Shown here one piece after another: positions 34,656-43,082 of a stretch of 64,000 bases of DNA; position 1 is the stretch's first letter, and each line of letters begins with the position of its first letter. A program made the position numbers and the translations under genes. Under the pieces are notes generated by a model that worked only from the letters and a program-made list of their open reading frames with translations, had not been told where the DNA came from and ran no database searches. Where the stretch lies: contig NC_009376.1 of the NCBI RefSeq assembly GCF_000016385.1, positions 2,046,001 through 2,110,000 of the forward strand. The letters are read 5' to 3'. Source of the DNA: Pyrobaculum arsenaticum DSM 13514 (GTDB taxonomy: Archaea > Thermoproteota > Thermoprotei > Thermoproteales > Thermoproteaceae).

Positions 34656-35791
34656 TCTCGAAGCAGGAGCTTTTGGCAAAAATACAACACGTACTGCCGA
34701 GGCCGCTGTACGCTGAGATTGAAAACGCAGTGAAGGATCTAGACGATGAGAGGGCCCTCCGCCTCATATACCGCGTGCTGAGGCTTTACCTAAACTCGTT
34801 GATAGACCCTGGGGAGGCCATAGGTATTGTAACGGCGCAGTCGATAGGCGAGCCGGGCACCCAGATGATCCTCCGCTCTTTCCACTACGCGGGTCTGAGG
34901 GAGTTCTCCATGGCGCGTGGTCTGCCGAGGCTTATAGAGGTGGTTGACGCCCGGAGGACTCCCTCAACGCCTTTGATGTATATCTATTTGAAGCCTCCGC
35001 ATAATAAGAGCCGAGAGGCGGCGGAGGCTGTGGCAAAGAAGATACAACAAGTAACTCTAGAGATGTTGGCAAAGGAGGTGGATGTAGATTATATAAGTGG
35101 CGCCGTCACAATTGAGCTGGACACAGAGCAGTTGAAGTATAGAGGTTTGAACATAAAGGAGGTGGAGAAGATTGTCAGCAAGGCGAGGGGGAAGGACTTG
35201 TCAATCTCTTTCCGTGGCCACACAATTACAGTTACGCTTACCTCGCCTGATATTTTTAAGCTAAGAAAAGTCAGAGATAAGATACTGCAGATAAAAGTAG
35301 CTGGGATAAAGGGAGTGAGGAAAGTGGTGCTCCAGTACGACTCAAAAGCAGATGAGTGGTTTATCGTAACTGAGGGGACAAACTTGGAGGCGGTGCTACA
35401 ACTTGAGGAGGTAGACGCCACGAGAACCTACAGCAACGATCTCCACGAGGTGGAGGAGGTGTTAGGCATAGAGGCGGCCAGGGCTTTAGTGGCACAAGAA
35501 ATCAAGAGAGTTCTTGACGAGCAGGGCCTAGATGTTGATATTAGGCATATGTACATGGTGGCTGACACCATGACTTGGTCAGGTAGGCTCAGGCCAATAG
35601 GACGGCACGGAGTTGTTGGGACTAAGGAATCCCCCTTGGCGCGCGCCGCCTTTGAGGTCACCGTCAAGACGCTGATTGAGGCCTCTGTAAGAGGCGAAGA
35701 GGAGGCCTTTAAGGGAGTGGTCGAGAGCATAATTGCGGGGAAGTATATACCCATCGGTACCGGCATCGTGCGCCTTTTGATGCAGTTCTAA
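34643..35791 (+). CDS. rpoA2: RNA polymerase subunit A'' (Rpb1 C-terminal part)
   Basis: The C-terminal part of the split largest subunit, with 382 residues. It completes the active site with the trigger loop. GEAIGIVTAQSIGEPGTQMILRSFHYAG is the highly conserved trigger-loop start, and GRLRPIGRHGVVGTKESPLARAAFEVTVKTL closes the protein. It overlaps rpoA1 by 13 bp, so translation is probably coupled to keep subunit ratios equal. Confidence 0.98.
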   Translation: MDKMISKQELLAKIQHVLPRPLYAEIENAVKDLDDERALRLIYRVLRLYLNSLIDPGEAIGIVTAQSIGEPGTQMILRSFHYAGLREFSMARGLPRLIEVVDARRTPSTPLMYIYLKPPHNKSREAAEAVAKKIQQVTLEMLAKEVDVDYISGAVTIELDTEQLKYRGLNIKEVEKIVSKARGKDLSISFRGHTITVTLTSPDIFKLRKVRDKILQIKVAGIKGVRKVVLQYDSKADEWFIVTEGTNLEAVLQLEEVDATRTYSNDLHEVEEVLGIEAARALVAQEIKRVLDEQGLDVDIRHMYMVADTMTWSGRLRPIGRHGVVGTKESPLARAAFEVTVKTLIEASVRGEEEAFKGVVESIIAGKYIPIGTGIVRLLMQF

Positions 35792-35830
35792 CAGCCGCGG
35801 TGGGTGTAAATTTTTTAAAGACTGCTTTTA

Positions 35831-36145
35831 GTGGCCCTCGTGATTGATATAGGCAGAGAGCTCCAAGTAGCGATCAACACGGGAAGCGTGGTTATAGGCT
35901 TCGAAGAAACGAGAAGAGCATTGTTGGCGGGTACGCCTAAGTTGGTAATTATAGCGGCAAACGCGCCTAAGTGGGCAAAAGACGATATTGAATACTACGC
36001 CAAACTAGCCGGCATTCCGATATTTGTTTTTCCCGGCTCGAGCATAGAGCTGGGCGCTGCGGCTAAGAGGCCGCATAAAATAATGGCACTGGCAGTGATC
36101 GACCCTGGCCAAAGCGAGATTTTGAAATTAACAGAACATGCCTGA
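35831..36145 (+). CDS. rpl30e: Ribosomal protein L30e
   Basis: A large-subunit protein and kink-turn RNA binder of the L7Ae/L30e family, with 104 residues. The GSVVIGFEETRRALLAGTPKLVIIAANAPKWAKDDIEYYAKLAGIPIFVF segment is diagnostic. The GTG start has an A/T element (aattttttaaag) at 35808-35819. The stop lies inside the next gene (8-bp overlap with nusA), the conserved archaeal order. Confidence 0.95.
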   Translation: MALVIDIGRELQVAINTGSVVIGFEETRRALLAGTPKLVIIAANAPKWAKDDIEYYAKLAGIPIFVFPGSSIELGAAAKRPHKIMALAVIDPGQSEILKLTEHA

Positions 36146-36572
36146 TATCCGGTTAACTGAGGAAGAAATTAGATACGCCACGCTTTTTGAAAGCATTACT
36201 GGCGTGACCCCTATAGACGTGGTTATAGACAACGCCTATTCTAGAGTTATCTACGTCGTGCAGAAAAACCAAGCGGCACTAGCTGTGGGAAAGGGGGGTT
36301 CTAACGTGAAGATGTTGCGGCAAATTGTTGGAAAAGACGTCGAGATTGTGGAGGCAGGCGATACGCCTGAGGAGTTGATTAAGAACAGCCTATACCCCGC
36401 CAAGGTGATAATGGTCAAGGTGACAAAAGCCCCCTCAGGCGCCAAAGTTGCCATCACTACAGTGGCACCTGAAGATAAAGGCATTGCGATAGGGAAGAAC
36501 GGTAAAAACATAGCACGAGCTAAGCTATTGGCAAAGCGGTACTACGATATTGACAAAATAATACTAGCATAG
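36138..36572 (+). CDS. nusA: NusA-like KH-domain transcription factor
   Basis: This 144-residue protein consists of two KH domains, the core of bacterial NusA without the N-terminal polymerase-binding and S1 domains. The KH signatures AVGKGGSNVKMLRQIVGKDVEIVEAG and AIGKNGKNIARAKLLAKRYYDIDKI are visible. It probably binds nascent RNA. It is the last gene of the RNA polymerase group. In most archaea S12 follows immediately, but here a 433-bp gap with a decayed antisense gene intervenes. Confidence 0.93.
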   Translation: MPDIRLTEEEIRYATLFESITGVTPIDVVIDNAYSRVIYVVQKNQAALAVGKGGSNVKMLRQIVGKDVEIVEAGDTPEELIKNSLYPAKVIMVKVTKAPSGAKVAITTVAPEDKGIAIGKNGKNIARAKLLAKRYYDIDKIILA

Positions 36573-36929
36573 TCATATCTCCTGTCTCCAAGTAGCGCAT
36601 ACCAACACGCCGCATTGGACTTGAGAAGACTCCAAACCACACCACATCTATGTCGTAACTAGCGGCCAGATTTGTTGGCATCACTACCTTGTACTATGAG
36701 TGGAAGACCATTATGCTCACTATCGCCGAAAAGGATTAGTAAGGACGCTATGAGCTGTGTTGCGGCAGGTTCAAAAAGGCGAGAGATCTATGCGAACGCC
36801 GCTACTAGCGACCGTCACGTCTTGTTGAGTAGCGGCTTCTGCGGCTAATATAGGCGCTTGAGATAGTAAGGTAATGCCAATACATACCAATATAAAGGCG
36901 ACCCACTGAGTAAATAACTTAGATATCAA
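36573..36929 (-). pseudogene. Decayed secreted-protein gene, antisense in the RNAP cluster
   Basis: The minus strand reads as three blocks in different frames. Block 1 (36929-36771, TTG start) encodes 52 residues: a short basic start ISKLFTQ, a hydrophobic run WVAFILVCIGITLLSQAPIL, an AAEA cleavage-like end and then DVTVASSG. It ends at TGA inside a run of five Ts. Removing one T joins it to block 2 (36772-36659, EPAATQLIASLLILFGD to NKSGR, then TAG). Block 3 (36681-36573) continues MPTNLAASYDIDVVWFGVF to the nusA stop. This is a signal-peptide protein broken by at least two frameshifts. I do not recognise the family. Confidence 0.6.
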
Positions 36930-37005
36930 TGTAGGTAATGGAGAAGGGGAGAGACAGCCTCGTAGCGCCGAGACAAAATTTATTAACTGCCCAAACGAGG
37001 AAGGC
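36930..37005 (+). promoter_or_regulatory. Gap remainder and rps12 promoter
   Basis: Past the pseudogene, the TATA element aaaatttattaac at 36975-36987 lies about 25 bp before the GTG at 37006. S12 and the genes after it therefore have a promoter independent of the RNA polymerase operon. Confidence 0.6.
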
Positions 37006-37449
37006 GTGCCTGGAAAGAAATCACCCTACGGCCTATTCGCAGGCGGCAAGTTAAAGAGGAAGAGAAAACGGTTTAAATGGAACGATGTTACGTACAAGAG
37101 AAAAATGTTGGGACTTGTCGAGAAGTATGATCCATTAGAGGGAGCTCCCATGGCCCGAGGCATAGTGTTGGAAAAGGTGGGTGTCGAGGCTAGGAAGCCT
37201 AACGCGGCTGTCCGGAAGTGTGTCAGAGTTCAGTTGGTGAAAAACGGGAAGGTGGTAACGGCGTTTGTTCCTCTTGACGGCAGTTTGAACTACATAAATG
37301 AACACGACGAGGTGGTAATTGAACGTATAGGCGGCCCAGAGGGGAGGTCGCTGGGCGATATCCCGGGAGTTAGGTTTAAAGTAATAAAGGTAAACGGTGT
37401 GTCTTTGTGGGCTATTTGGTCTGGGAAGAAGCAGAAGCCAACCAGGTAA
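37006..37449 (+). CDS. rps12: Ribosomal protein S12
   Basis: A decoding-centre protein of the small subunit, with 147 residues (archaeal S23e-type length). LVEKYDPLEGAPMARGIVLEKVGVEARKPNAAVRKCVRVQL is the conserved core around the KPNSA-like loop. FVPLDGSLNYINEHDEVVIERIGGPEGRSLGDIPGVRFKVIKVNGVSL follows. The GTG start is leaderless. Its stop shares bases with the rpoD start (TAATG), joining two clusters that are separate in most archaea. Confidence 0.96.
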   Translation: MPGKKSPYGLFAGGKLKRKRKRFKWNDVTYKRKMLGLVEKYDPLEGAPMARGIVLEKVGVEARKPNAAVRKCVRVQLVKNGKVVTAFVPLDGSLNYINEHDEVVIERIGGPEGRSLGDIPGVRFKVIKVNGVSLWAIWSGKKQKPTR

Positions 37450-38228
37450 TGCCAAGGGTTTCTATTGTTGAAAAATCTCAATTATTTCTTAAAGCCATAG
37501 TTGAGGGGGTCCCCCCGTCGCTGGTAAATTCCCTCAGGAGAGTTATAATCTCGGAACTTCCTGTCATGGCTATCGACACAGTGGTTGTGGTTAACAACAC
37601 GTCTGTAATGTATGACGAGTTTCTTGCTCAGAGGCTGGGGCTCATCCCGTTGACTACGCCGCTCCATTCATTGCCCACCTACGAGGAGTGCGCCACTGGC
37701 GTGGCAGATCCCACGGAGTGCGGCACAAGGCTAGTGCTGCAGGTAACTGCCGACGGCGACGTTACTGTCTACTCCGGCGATTTGACATCCGAGAGACCTG
37801 ATGTAGTGCCTGTGTATAAAGACATCCCGATTGTGAAGCTTGTAAAGGGCCAGAGTATTGTTATTGAGGCTTATGCCAAGTTGGGCATAGCGAAGGACCA
37901 CGCCAAGTGGCAGGCAGCAACTGCGAGCTATTACTACTACCCGAAAGTTATTATAAAAGATGAGAAGTGTAGGGAGATTTGTAAAGAGATCTGCCCCGAC
38001 CTAGAAGACCCCGTGAAGTGCACATTTAATAAGGCGTGGACTTGTAAGGATTTATGTAAGGGCGGCTTGGACGTGGAGTGGGAGAAGAATAAATACGTAT
38101 TCTGGGTCGAGTCATTTGGTAATTATGGCGTAGATGTGGCGTTGAAAGAGGCCTTTAGGATTTTGAAACGGAAGTTTGAAGCCTTTACTGAAGAGCTGGT
38201 TAAGAAGGCGTCGTCGGGGGAGAGGTAA
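37449..38228 (+). CDS. rpoD: RNA polymerase subunit D (Rpb3) with Fe-S-type Cys motif
   Basis: The alpha-like platform subunit for RNA polymerase assembly, with 259 residues. PPSLVNSLRRVIISELPVMAIDTVVV is the dimerisation motif shared with bacterial alpha. An inserted domain contains C174, C178, C182, C191, C199 and C203 (CREICKEIC, KCTF, CKDLC), matching the ferredoxin-like domain that binds a cluster in Sulfolobus RpoD. A frame open upstream to 37407 exists, but ATG 37449 is right because it gives the TAATG junction and the usual archaeal N terminus. Confidence 0.95.
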   Translation: MPRVSIVEKSQLFLKAIVEGVPPSLVNSLRRVIISELPVMAIDTVVVVNNTSVMYDEFLAQRLGLIPLTTPLHSLPTYEECATGVADPTECGTRLVLQVTADGDVTVYSGDLTSERPDVVPVYKDIPIVKLVKGQSIVIEAYAKLGIAKDHAKWQAATASYYYYPKVIIKDEKCREICKEICPDLEDPVKCTFNKAWTCKDLCKGGLDVEWEKNKYVFWVESFGNYGVDVALKEAFRILKRKFEAFTEELVKKASSGER

Positions 38229-38261
38229 AATTTTAAATACAATCCTTGTTGGGGTTCCGAT

Positions 38262-38630
38262 ATGCCTCCTAATCCTACAGGCCCGACAAACTGGCAGTTG
38301 AGGATGCTGGCGAGGTTTTTAAGGAAAGCGGCGAAGTCGAATTCATCAAATATATGGAGAGTCGTTGCAGAGTTTGTTGAGAAGCCGCGGAGACAGAGAG
38401 TGGTGGTGAACGTAGGCAAGTTAAATAGAATCGCCGAGGAGGGTGATGTGGTTATAGTTCCTGGCAAGCTTCTAGGCGGTGGACAACTTAAGAAGAAGCT
38501 TGTAGTTGCCGCTGTGGGCGCGTCTCCTAAGGCTATACAAAAGGTTTTAGAAGCCGGCGGCGAGGTGCTGACTATTCCAGAACTTGTGAGAAGAAATCCG
38601 AAGGGTAGTGGAGTTAAGATAGTGGTATGA
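38262..38630 (+). CDS. rpl18e: Ribosomal protein L18e
   Basis: A 122-residue L15/L18e-family large-subunit protein. LRMLARFLRKAAKSNSSNIWRVVAEFVEKPRRQRVVVNVGKLNRIAEEGDVVIVPGKLLGGG is a clear match. The TATA element aaattttaaatac (38228-38240) gives a leaderless ATG. The stop overlaps rpl13 as ATGA. Confidence 0.95.
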   Translation: MPPNPTGPTNWQLRMLARFLRKAAKSNSSNIWRVVAEFVEKPRRQRVVVNVGKLNRIAEEGDVVIVPGKLLGGGQLKKKLVVAAVGASPKAIQKVLEAGGEVLTIPELVRRNPKGSGVKIVV

Positions 38631-39187
38631 TAGAGAAGAGGGTTTTAGAATTTTCGCAACTTCCCGACACCGGCGAGGTTGTAATAGACGCGGCGGGCCA
38701 TATTGCAGGTAGGTTGGCCACATATATAGCGAAGATTTTGGTGGAGAGGCCTGGCGTGAGAGTAGTGGTGATAAACGCGGAAAAGCTCGCAGTCACCGGG
38801 GATGAGAAGATGGTCGTAGAGTGGTTTAAGAAAAAAATAAGTGAGTGGCGTACGCATTACAACCCAGAAAAGGTTGGGCCCAAAGTGCCGAGGAGGCCGG
38901 ATCGGGTGTTTAAGCGTATTGTTAGAGGTATGTTGCCGAAGAAGAGCTGGACAGGGCGATATGCGCTAAAGAGGCTGAGGGTCTATATGTCGGTGCCTAT
39001 TGATATGCTGAATAGGAAAAAGCTGGTGGTATACGAGGTGCCGCAGGCCAAGCTGAGGATTAGGCCGTTGCTGAAATACACAACTTTGGAAGAGGTTTGG
39101 CGAGCAATTGATCCTAAGGCGTGGGAGAAGTGGAAGAGGGCAAACGAGGTTTGGGGCAAAAAATTAAAACAGGCCACTAGCGGATAG
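38627..39187 (+). CDS. rpl13: Ribosomal protein L13
   Basis: A 186-residue L13 of the archaeal/eukaryal type. VVIDAAGHIAGRLATYIAKILVERPGVRVVVINAEKLAVTGDE and RRPDRVFKRIVRGMLPKKSWTGRYALKRLRVYMSVP are the signature stretches. It is coupled to rpl18e by a 4-bp overlap and followed after two bases by rps9. Confidence 0.96.
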   Translation: MIEKRVLEFSQLPDTGEVVIDAAGHIAGRLATYIAKILVERPGVRVVVINAEKLAVTGDEKMVVEWFKKKISEWRTHYNPEKVGPKVPRRPDRVFKRIVRGMLPKKSWTGRYALKRLRVYMSVPIDMLNRKKLVVYEVPQAKLRIRPLLKYTTLEEVWRAIDPKAWEKWKRANEVWGKKLKQATSG

Positions 39188-39189
39188 CC

Positions 39190-39624
39190 ATGGATGTGCG
39201 TAGTGCGAAGGTTTTGCAGGAGAGCCCTCGGGTGGTGATTTCGGTTGGGAAGAAAAAGACTGCCGTGGCTAGGGCTGTGATAAGGCCTGGGATTGGTCGT
39301 GTTAGAGTCAATGGATATCCCTTAGAGTCGTGGCCTATTGAAATGGCTAGGGTTAAGATGCAGGAGCCTTTAATGCTTGCCGGCGATCTTGCTAAGAAGG
39401 TTGATATTGATGTAAACGTATCGGGCGGCGGCTTTATGGGACAGGCCGTGGCTGTGAGGATTGCAATCGCAAGGGGCTTAGTGGCGTATTTCCAGAGCCA
39501 AGAGCTAAAAGAGCTGTACGAAAAATACGACCCGTATATGCTTAAAGGAGACCCCCGCAGGACGGAGCCGAAGAAGCCAGGTATAAAACACGCAAGAAGC
39601 AAGAGGCAGAAGGCCTATAGATGA
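39190..39624 (+). CDS. rps9: Ribosomal protein S9
   Basis: A 144-residue S9. GKKKTAVARAVIRPGIGRVRVNGYPLE and the basic C-terminal tail ending RSKRQKAYR, which reaches towards the P-site tRNA anticodon, are diagnostic. It starts two bases after the rpl13 stop. The stop overlaps the rpoN start as ATGA. Confidence 0.97.
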   Translation: MDVRSAKVLQESPRVVISVGKKKTAVARAVIRPGIGRVRVNGYPLESWPIEMARVKMQEPLMLAGDLAKKVDIDVNVSGGGFMGQAVAVRIAIARGLVAYFQSQELKELYEKYDPYMLKGDPRRTEPKKPGIKHARSKRQKAYR

Positions 39625-39818
39625 TTATCCCAGTTCGCTGCTTTACATGCGGAAAGCCGCTGGGCCATCTCTACGCTGTTTTTAAGCAGAGAGTTCTCGC
39701 CGGCGAACATCCCGGAAAAGTCTTGGATGATCTGGGTCTTGTGCGCTATTGCTGTAGGCGCACATTGATGGCGCACGTGGAGTGGATAGACGACGTTTTG
39801 ATTTACGAGAAGAGGTAA
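39621..39818 (+). CDS. rpoN: RNA polymerase subunit N (Rpb10)
   Basis: A 65-residue zinc-binding assembly subunit of RNA polymerase. The signature MIIPVRCFTCGKPLGHLY and the RYCCRRTLMAHVEWID segment provide the four Cys ligands of the zinc bundle. It ends the L18e-L13-S9-N string, the conserved archaeal order. Confidence 0.97.
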   Translation: MIIPVRCFTCGKPLGHLYAVFKQRVLAGEHPGKVLDDLGLVRYCCRRTLMAHVEWIDDVLIYEKR

Positions 39819-39862
39819 ATCAAGGACTGAAATTTTTTATACAAGCTGAAGTGGGGGTTGCC

Positions 39863-40123
39863 ATGTCGAAATCTCCACAGCAAGTTAAGCTACCCTCTCC
39901 AATAAAGGTGCTTACTAAGATGCTTAACAAGGAGATAGTTGCTAAGCTTAAGGGAGGTGTCGCAATAAAAGGTGTTTTGACGGCGTACGATGGTTGCATG
40001 AATCTGGTTCTCGACAGTGCCGCCGAGCTGGATAATTCCGGTGAACCTAAGACGCGCTATGGACGAATTGTGGTTCGAGGTAGCCAGGTGATATATGTCT
40101 CGGCTCTGGAGGTGACACCATGA
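39863..40123 (+). CDS. Sm-like (LSm) RNA-binding protein
   Basis: An 86-residue archaeal Sm-like protein, expected to form a heptameric ring that binds U-rich RNA. Sm motif 1 is VAKLKGGVAIKGVLTAYDGCMNLVLDSA and Sm motif 2 is RIVVRGSQVIYVSAL, close to the canonical IRG. The frame is open upstream to 39782 within rpoN. ATG 39863 is supported by the TATA element attttttatac about 25 bp before it. The stop overlaps the AdoMet synthetase start as ATGA. Confidence 0.92.
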   Translation: MSKSPQQVKLPSPIKVLTKMLNKEIVAKLKGGVAIKGVLTAYDGCMNLVLDSAAELDNSGEPKTRYGRIVVRGSQVIYVSALEVTP

Positions 40124-41331
40124 CCGTAGTCGTAGAGCAGGTGGACAAAACGCCTGTGGCTAGGCGGCTTGTGGAAATTGTAGAGAGGAAGGGCCAGGGC
40201 CACCCCGACTACATAGCGGACGGCATCTCGGAGTGGGTGAGCCGCTATCTTTCTAGGTACTACCTTCAGAGGTTCGGAGTCATCTTGCACCATAATGTAG
40301 ACAAGACGCTTGTGGTAGGTGGGCAGGCCGCGCCGAGGTTTGGTGGTGGCGAAGTTTTGCAGCCTATCTATGTTTTGGTGTCTGGGAGGGCTACGTACGA
40401 GGTGAGGACTAGGGATGGCGTTGTGAAAATCCCGTTGGGGCCTGTGGTGATCCAGGCGGCTAGGGATTGGATTAAGCAACACTTTAGGTTTTTAGACCCA
40501 GACGCCCATGTGGTGATAGACTACCGAATAGGCCAAGGATCCGCAGATCTTGTAGGAATATACGACTTAGGCGTTACTGGGGTTCCTCTTGCAAACGACA
40601 CCTCGGTGGGTGTTGGCTACGCTCCGTTTACTCCTCTGGAGGAGCTTGTGTATAAAACCGAGAGGTTGTTGAATTCACGCGACTTTAAGGCAAAGTACCC
40701 GGAGGTGGGGGAGGACGTAAAGGTTATGGGAGTGAGGGTAGGCAAGGACGTGAGGTTGACAGTAGCCGCCGCAATGATTAGCAGGTTTGTCAAAGACAAG
40801 AGCCACTACCTCTCTGTAAAGGAGGAGGTGAAAAAAGTAATAGAAGACCTCGCCGCGAAGATCGCCCCCGACTACAACGTAGATGTAACTATAAACGCCG
40901 CCGACAAGCCGGAGTTTGACATATTCTATCTCACAGTCACAGGTACCTCTGCAGAGCACGGCGACGACGGCATGACCGGCAGGGGTAACAGAGCCAACGG
41001 CCTTATTACCCCTATGCGGTCTATGTCGCTGGAGGCGGCGGCGGGCAAAAACCCGGTGAGCCACGTGGGGAAGATATACAACGTGGTTGCCCAACGCATA
41101 GCTGATCGGGTTTACAAAGAAGTCAAGAACATAATAGAGGTGTATGTCGAGATTGTGTCGCAGATTGGTAAACCTATTAACGAGCCTAAGATTCTAAACG
41201 TCGAAGTGATTAAAGAGGGGGCGCTGACAAGCGACACAAGAAACGAAATAGAAGCGATAGCCAGGGAGGAGCTCCAAAGAATAACTAAGGTGACTGACTT
41301 AATTCTCAGCGGCGAGGTGTCGCTATACTAG
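40120..41331 (+). CDS. metK: S-adenosylmethionine synthetase, archaeal type
   Basis: This 403-residue enzyme is of the archaeal MAT family, only distantly similar to bacterial MetK. It makes S-adenosylmethionine from methionine and ATP, supplying the many methyltransferases and radical SAM enzymes in this window. VEIVERKGQGHPDYIADGISE and GTSAEHGDDGMTGRGNRANGLITPMRSMSLEAAAGKNPVSHVGK are the diagnostic stretches. It is coupled to the Lsm gene (ATGA). Its 3' end overlaps a convergent gene by 9 bp. Confidence 0.95.
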   Translation: MTVVVEQVDKTPVARRLVEIVERKGQGHPDYIADGISEWVSRYLSRYYLQRFGVILHHNVDKTLVVGGQAAPRFGGGEVLQPIYVLVSGRATYEVRTRDGVVKIPLGPVVIQAARDWIKQHFRFLDPDAHVVIDYRIGQGSADLVGIYDLGVTGVPLANDTSVGVGYAPFTPLEELVYKTERLLNSRDFKAKYPEVGEDVKVMGVRVGKDVRLTVAAAMISRFVKDKSHYLSVKEEVKKVIEDLAAKIAPDYNVDVTINAADKPEFDIFYLTVTGTSAEHGDDGMTGRGNRANGLITPMRSMSLEAAAGKNPVSHVGKIYNVVAQRIADRVYKEVKNIIEVYVEIVSQIGKPINEPKILNVEVIKEGALTSDTRNEIEAIAREELQRITKVTDLILSGEVSLY

Positions 41332-43080
41332 CCCTCGGCGGTACTGCTCCACGATTTTTCTCAGGTCGATTTCCCGCCTCTCTTCGATGCGCCGCTTTAT
41401 TTCGTCTGTAAGTCTCTTGAGGGCGTCAATATCGATCACGTAGTACTCTCCCAGTTGCAACTTTGCAACAAGCCTCAAGGGGACTCCTAAGGTTTTTCGC
41501 GCCACGGCGTCGTCTACAGTTTCTGTATTTCTGCAGACGGTGCCAACAACCTCGCCGCCTCTGCACTCCACAGTCTCTGATAGGTGGAGTAGCTTATACC
41601 GAGTCCCGAAAGCTTTGAGTATTTCCAGAAACAAGTTTTTCAAAGCGTTTATCTCATCCTCTTTCTGCGTCAGCGCCGCTGTAAGCGCCTCTATTCTGTT
41701 CTGGAGCTCTCTGTATTTCATATCTCGCCACTTAGCATCCTCAAACGCTCTTTTTAGCTGCGCATATTCCCGCCTTAGATTTTCAAGCTCTTTCTGCAAC
41801 TCCATGTTTTCATACTCGAGGGCTTTTATACGAGCTGTGAGAGCTTCGTCTCTTGAACCGCAGGGCTTTTCCACAGTTACGTAGATAACTTTGGTCTCCT
41901 TCTCCTCACGTCTCTTCAAGGCCTCGGAGACGGCTTGGGCTATGGAGTAGCCCTTGGCCACGAGGGCCCTGGCATATTCAAGCTGGTCGGGCTTTAGTAT
42001 ACCTCCGAATTCCTTTTCGATTTTCTCAAACTTCGGCTTATAATCCTGATATGCCTTAAACGCGGCCGCCAAGGCGTCTCTCTCGTGAGTTGTCTTAGCC
42101 CTCCAGCCCACTTTTTCTAACACCTCTGCCTTTTCCTCCGACGTGAGGTCTCTGCTTGGCACATAGAGCACTGCGCCGCACATAGACGCCAACCGTTTCA
42201 CGTATTCGGGGGGGTCGGCTACGTCCGTGGCAACAACCACAGGCACCCCCCACTGGTGTACGTACCTGAGCACATCGCCCCGCGAGAACCCTCTTCTAGC
42301 CAAGGTGTCGAGGACTTCGCCGTCTAGCGTCAGCACTGCGACACCTGTCACTATACCTGGATCCACTCCAACGATTAGATAGCGCCCGTGGGTGGGGACT
42401 CCGCCTTTCTTAGCCGGAGCGGAGTATATAGATACTGCAACGTCGATACTGCGCATGGTCTTTACATACCTCCTAACAACCTCCTTGCTGGCATAAACTA
42501 TGAACTTGGCAGAGGTGACTTCGCCGGACTCCTCTTTTAGGAATAAGTCGTAGTCTAACTTGGCCTCTTTTAGCTTTGCCTCAATTCTTGCCGCTATATC
42601 TCTTATCCTGTGGCTTATGTTTCTCATGTACCTGTTCCTGCTCATACCGCCGGGGGTCGTCGAAATGCGCCTGTAGACAAGCACCACGGTCTCCTCCTCG
42701 AAGAGTTTTACAGGTGTCCCCACTCCGCGTCCGGCTAACATGGCTAGGTATATCGCCGTCTCCTGCGGATCCAGCCTCCCCTTCACTACCCCGAGATGTT
42801 GCCTCACCAAGTCTTCTGTTCTAACATACCCCTCTCCAACCCTAGTGACCTCGACGACGTTTACGTCATATGGAAGCTTACCGAGAAGTCTTATCACAGA
42901 TCTGCCGTATTGAAACAGTTCCCCCAGATTGTCCAAGGCCAGCTTTTGAATTCTATACTTCTTAAAAACGGATGCTAGATCTCTGGCGCTAGCGGTGCCC
43001 TTCTCCACCACGACGTCGTTATCCACGACGGCGTAGGCAAACAAGCCGCCGGGCGCAATGTCAATGCCCAGGATAGCCAC
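41323..43080 (-). CDS. DUF460 (COG2433) RNase H-fold protein with coiled coil
   Basis: This 585-residue protein is of the archaeal DUF460 family. It has two RNase H-like repeats: residues 1-130, beginning AILGIDIAPGGLFAYAVVDND, and residues about 225-330, with YLIVGVDPGIVTGVAVLTLDGEVLD. A coiled coil follows (about 410-490), then a C-terminal alpha/beta domain. The Asp-rich first strands resemble Holliday junction resolvase-type nucleases, but the activity is unknown. The GTG start lies 24 bp from the TATA element gtttataaat, which is inside the 3' end of the Rio2 gene. Confidence 0.85.
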   Translation of the reverse strand: MAILGIDIAPGGLFAYAVVDNDVVVEKGTASARDLASVFKKYRIQKLALDNLGELFQYGRSVIRLLGKLPYDVNVVEVTRVGEGYVRTEDLVRQHLGVVKGRLDPQETAIYLAMLAGRGVGTPVKLFEEETVVLVYRRISTTPGGMSRNRYMRNISHRIRDIAARIEAKLKEAKLDYDLFLKEESGEVTSAKFIVYASKEVVRRYVKTMRSIDVAVSIYSAPAKKGGVPTHGRYLIVGVDPGIVTGVAVLTLDGEVLDTLARRGFSRGDVLRYVHQWGVPVVVATDVADPPEYVKRLASMCGAVLYVPSRDLTSEEKAEVLEKVGWRAKTTHERDALAAAFKAYQDYKPKFEKIEKEFGGILKPDQLEYARALVAKGYSIAQAVSEALKRREEKETKVIYVTVEKPCGSRDEALTARIKALEYENMELQKELENLRREYAQLKRAFEDAKWRDMKYRELQNRIEALTAALTQKEDEINALKNLFLEILKAFGTRYKLLHLSETVECRGGEVVGTVCRNTETVDDAVARKTLGVPLRLVAKLQLGEYYVIDIDALKRLTDEIKRRIEERREIDLRKIVEQYRRGLV

Positions 43081-43082
43081 GA

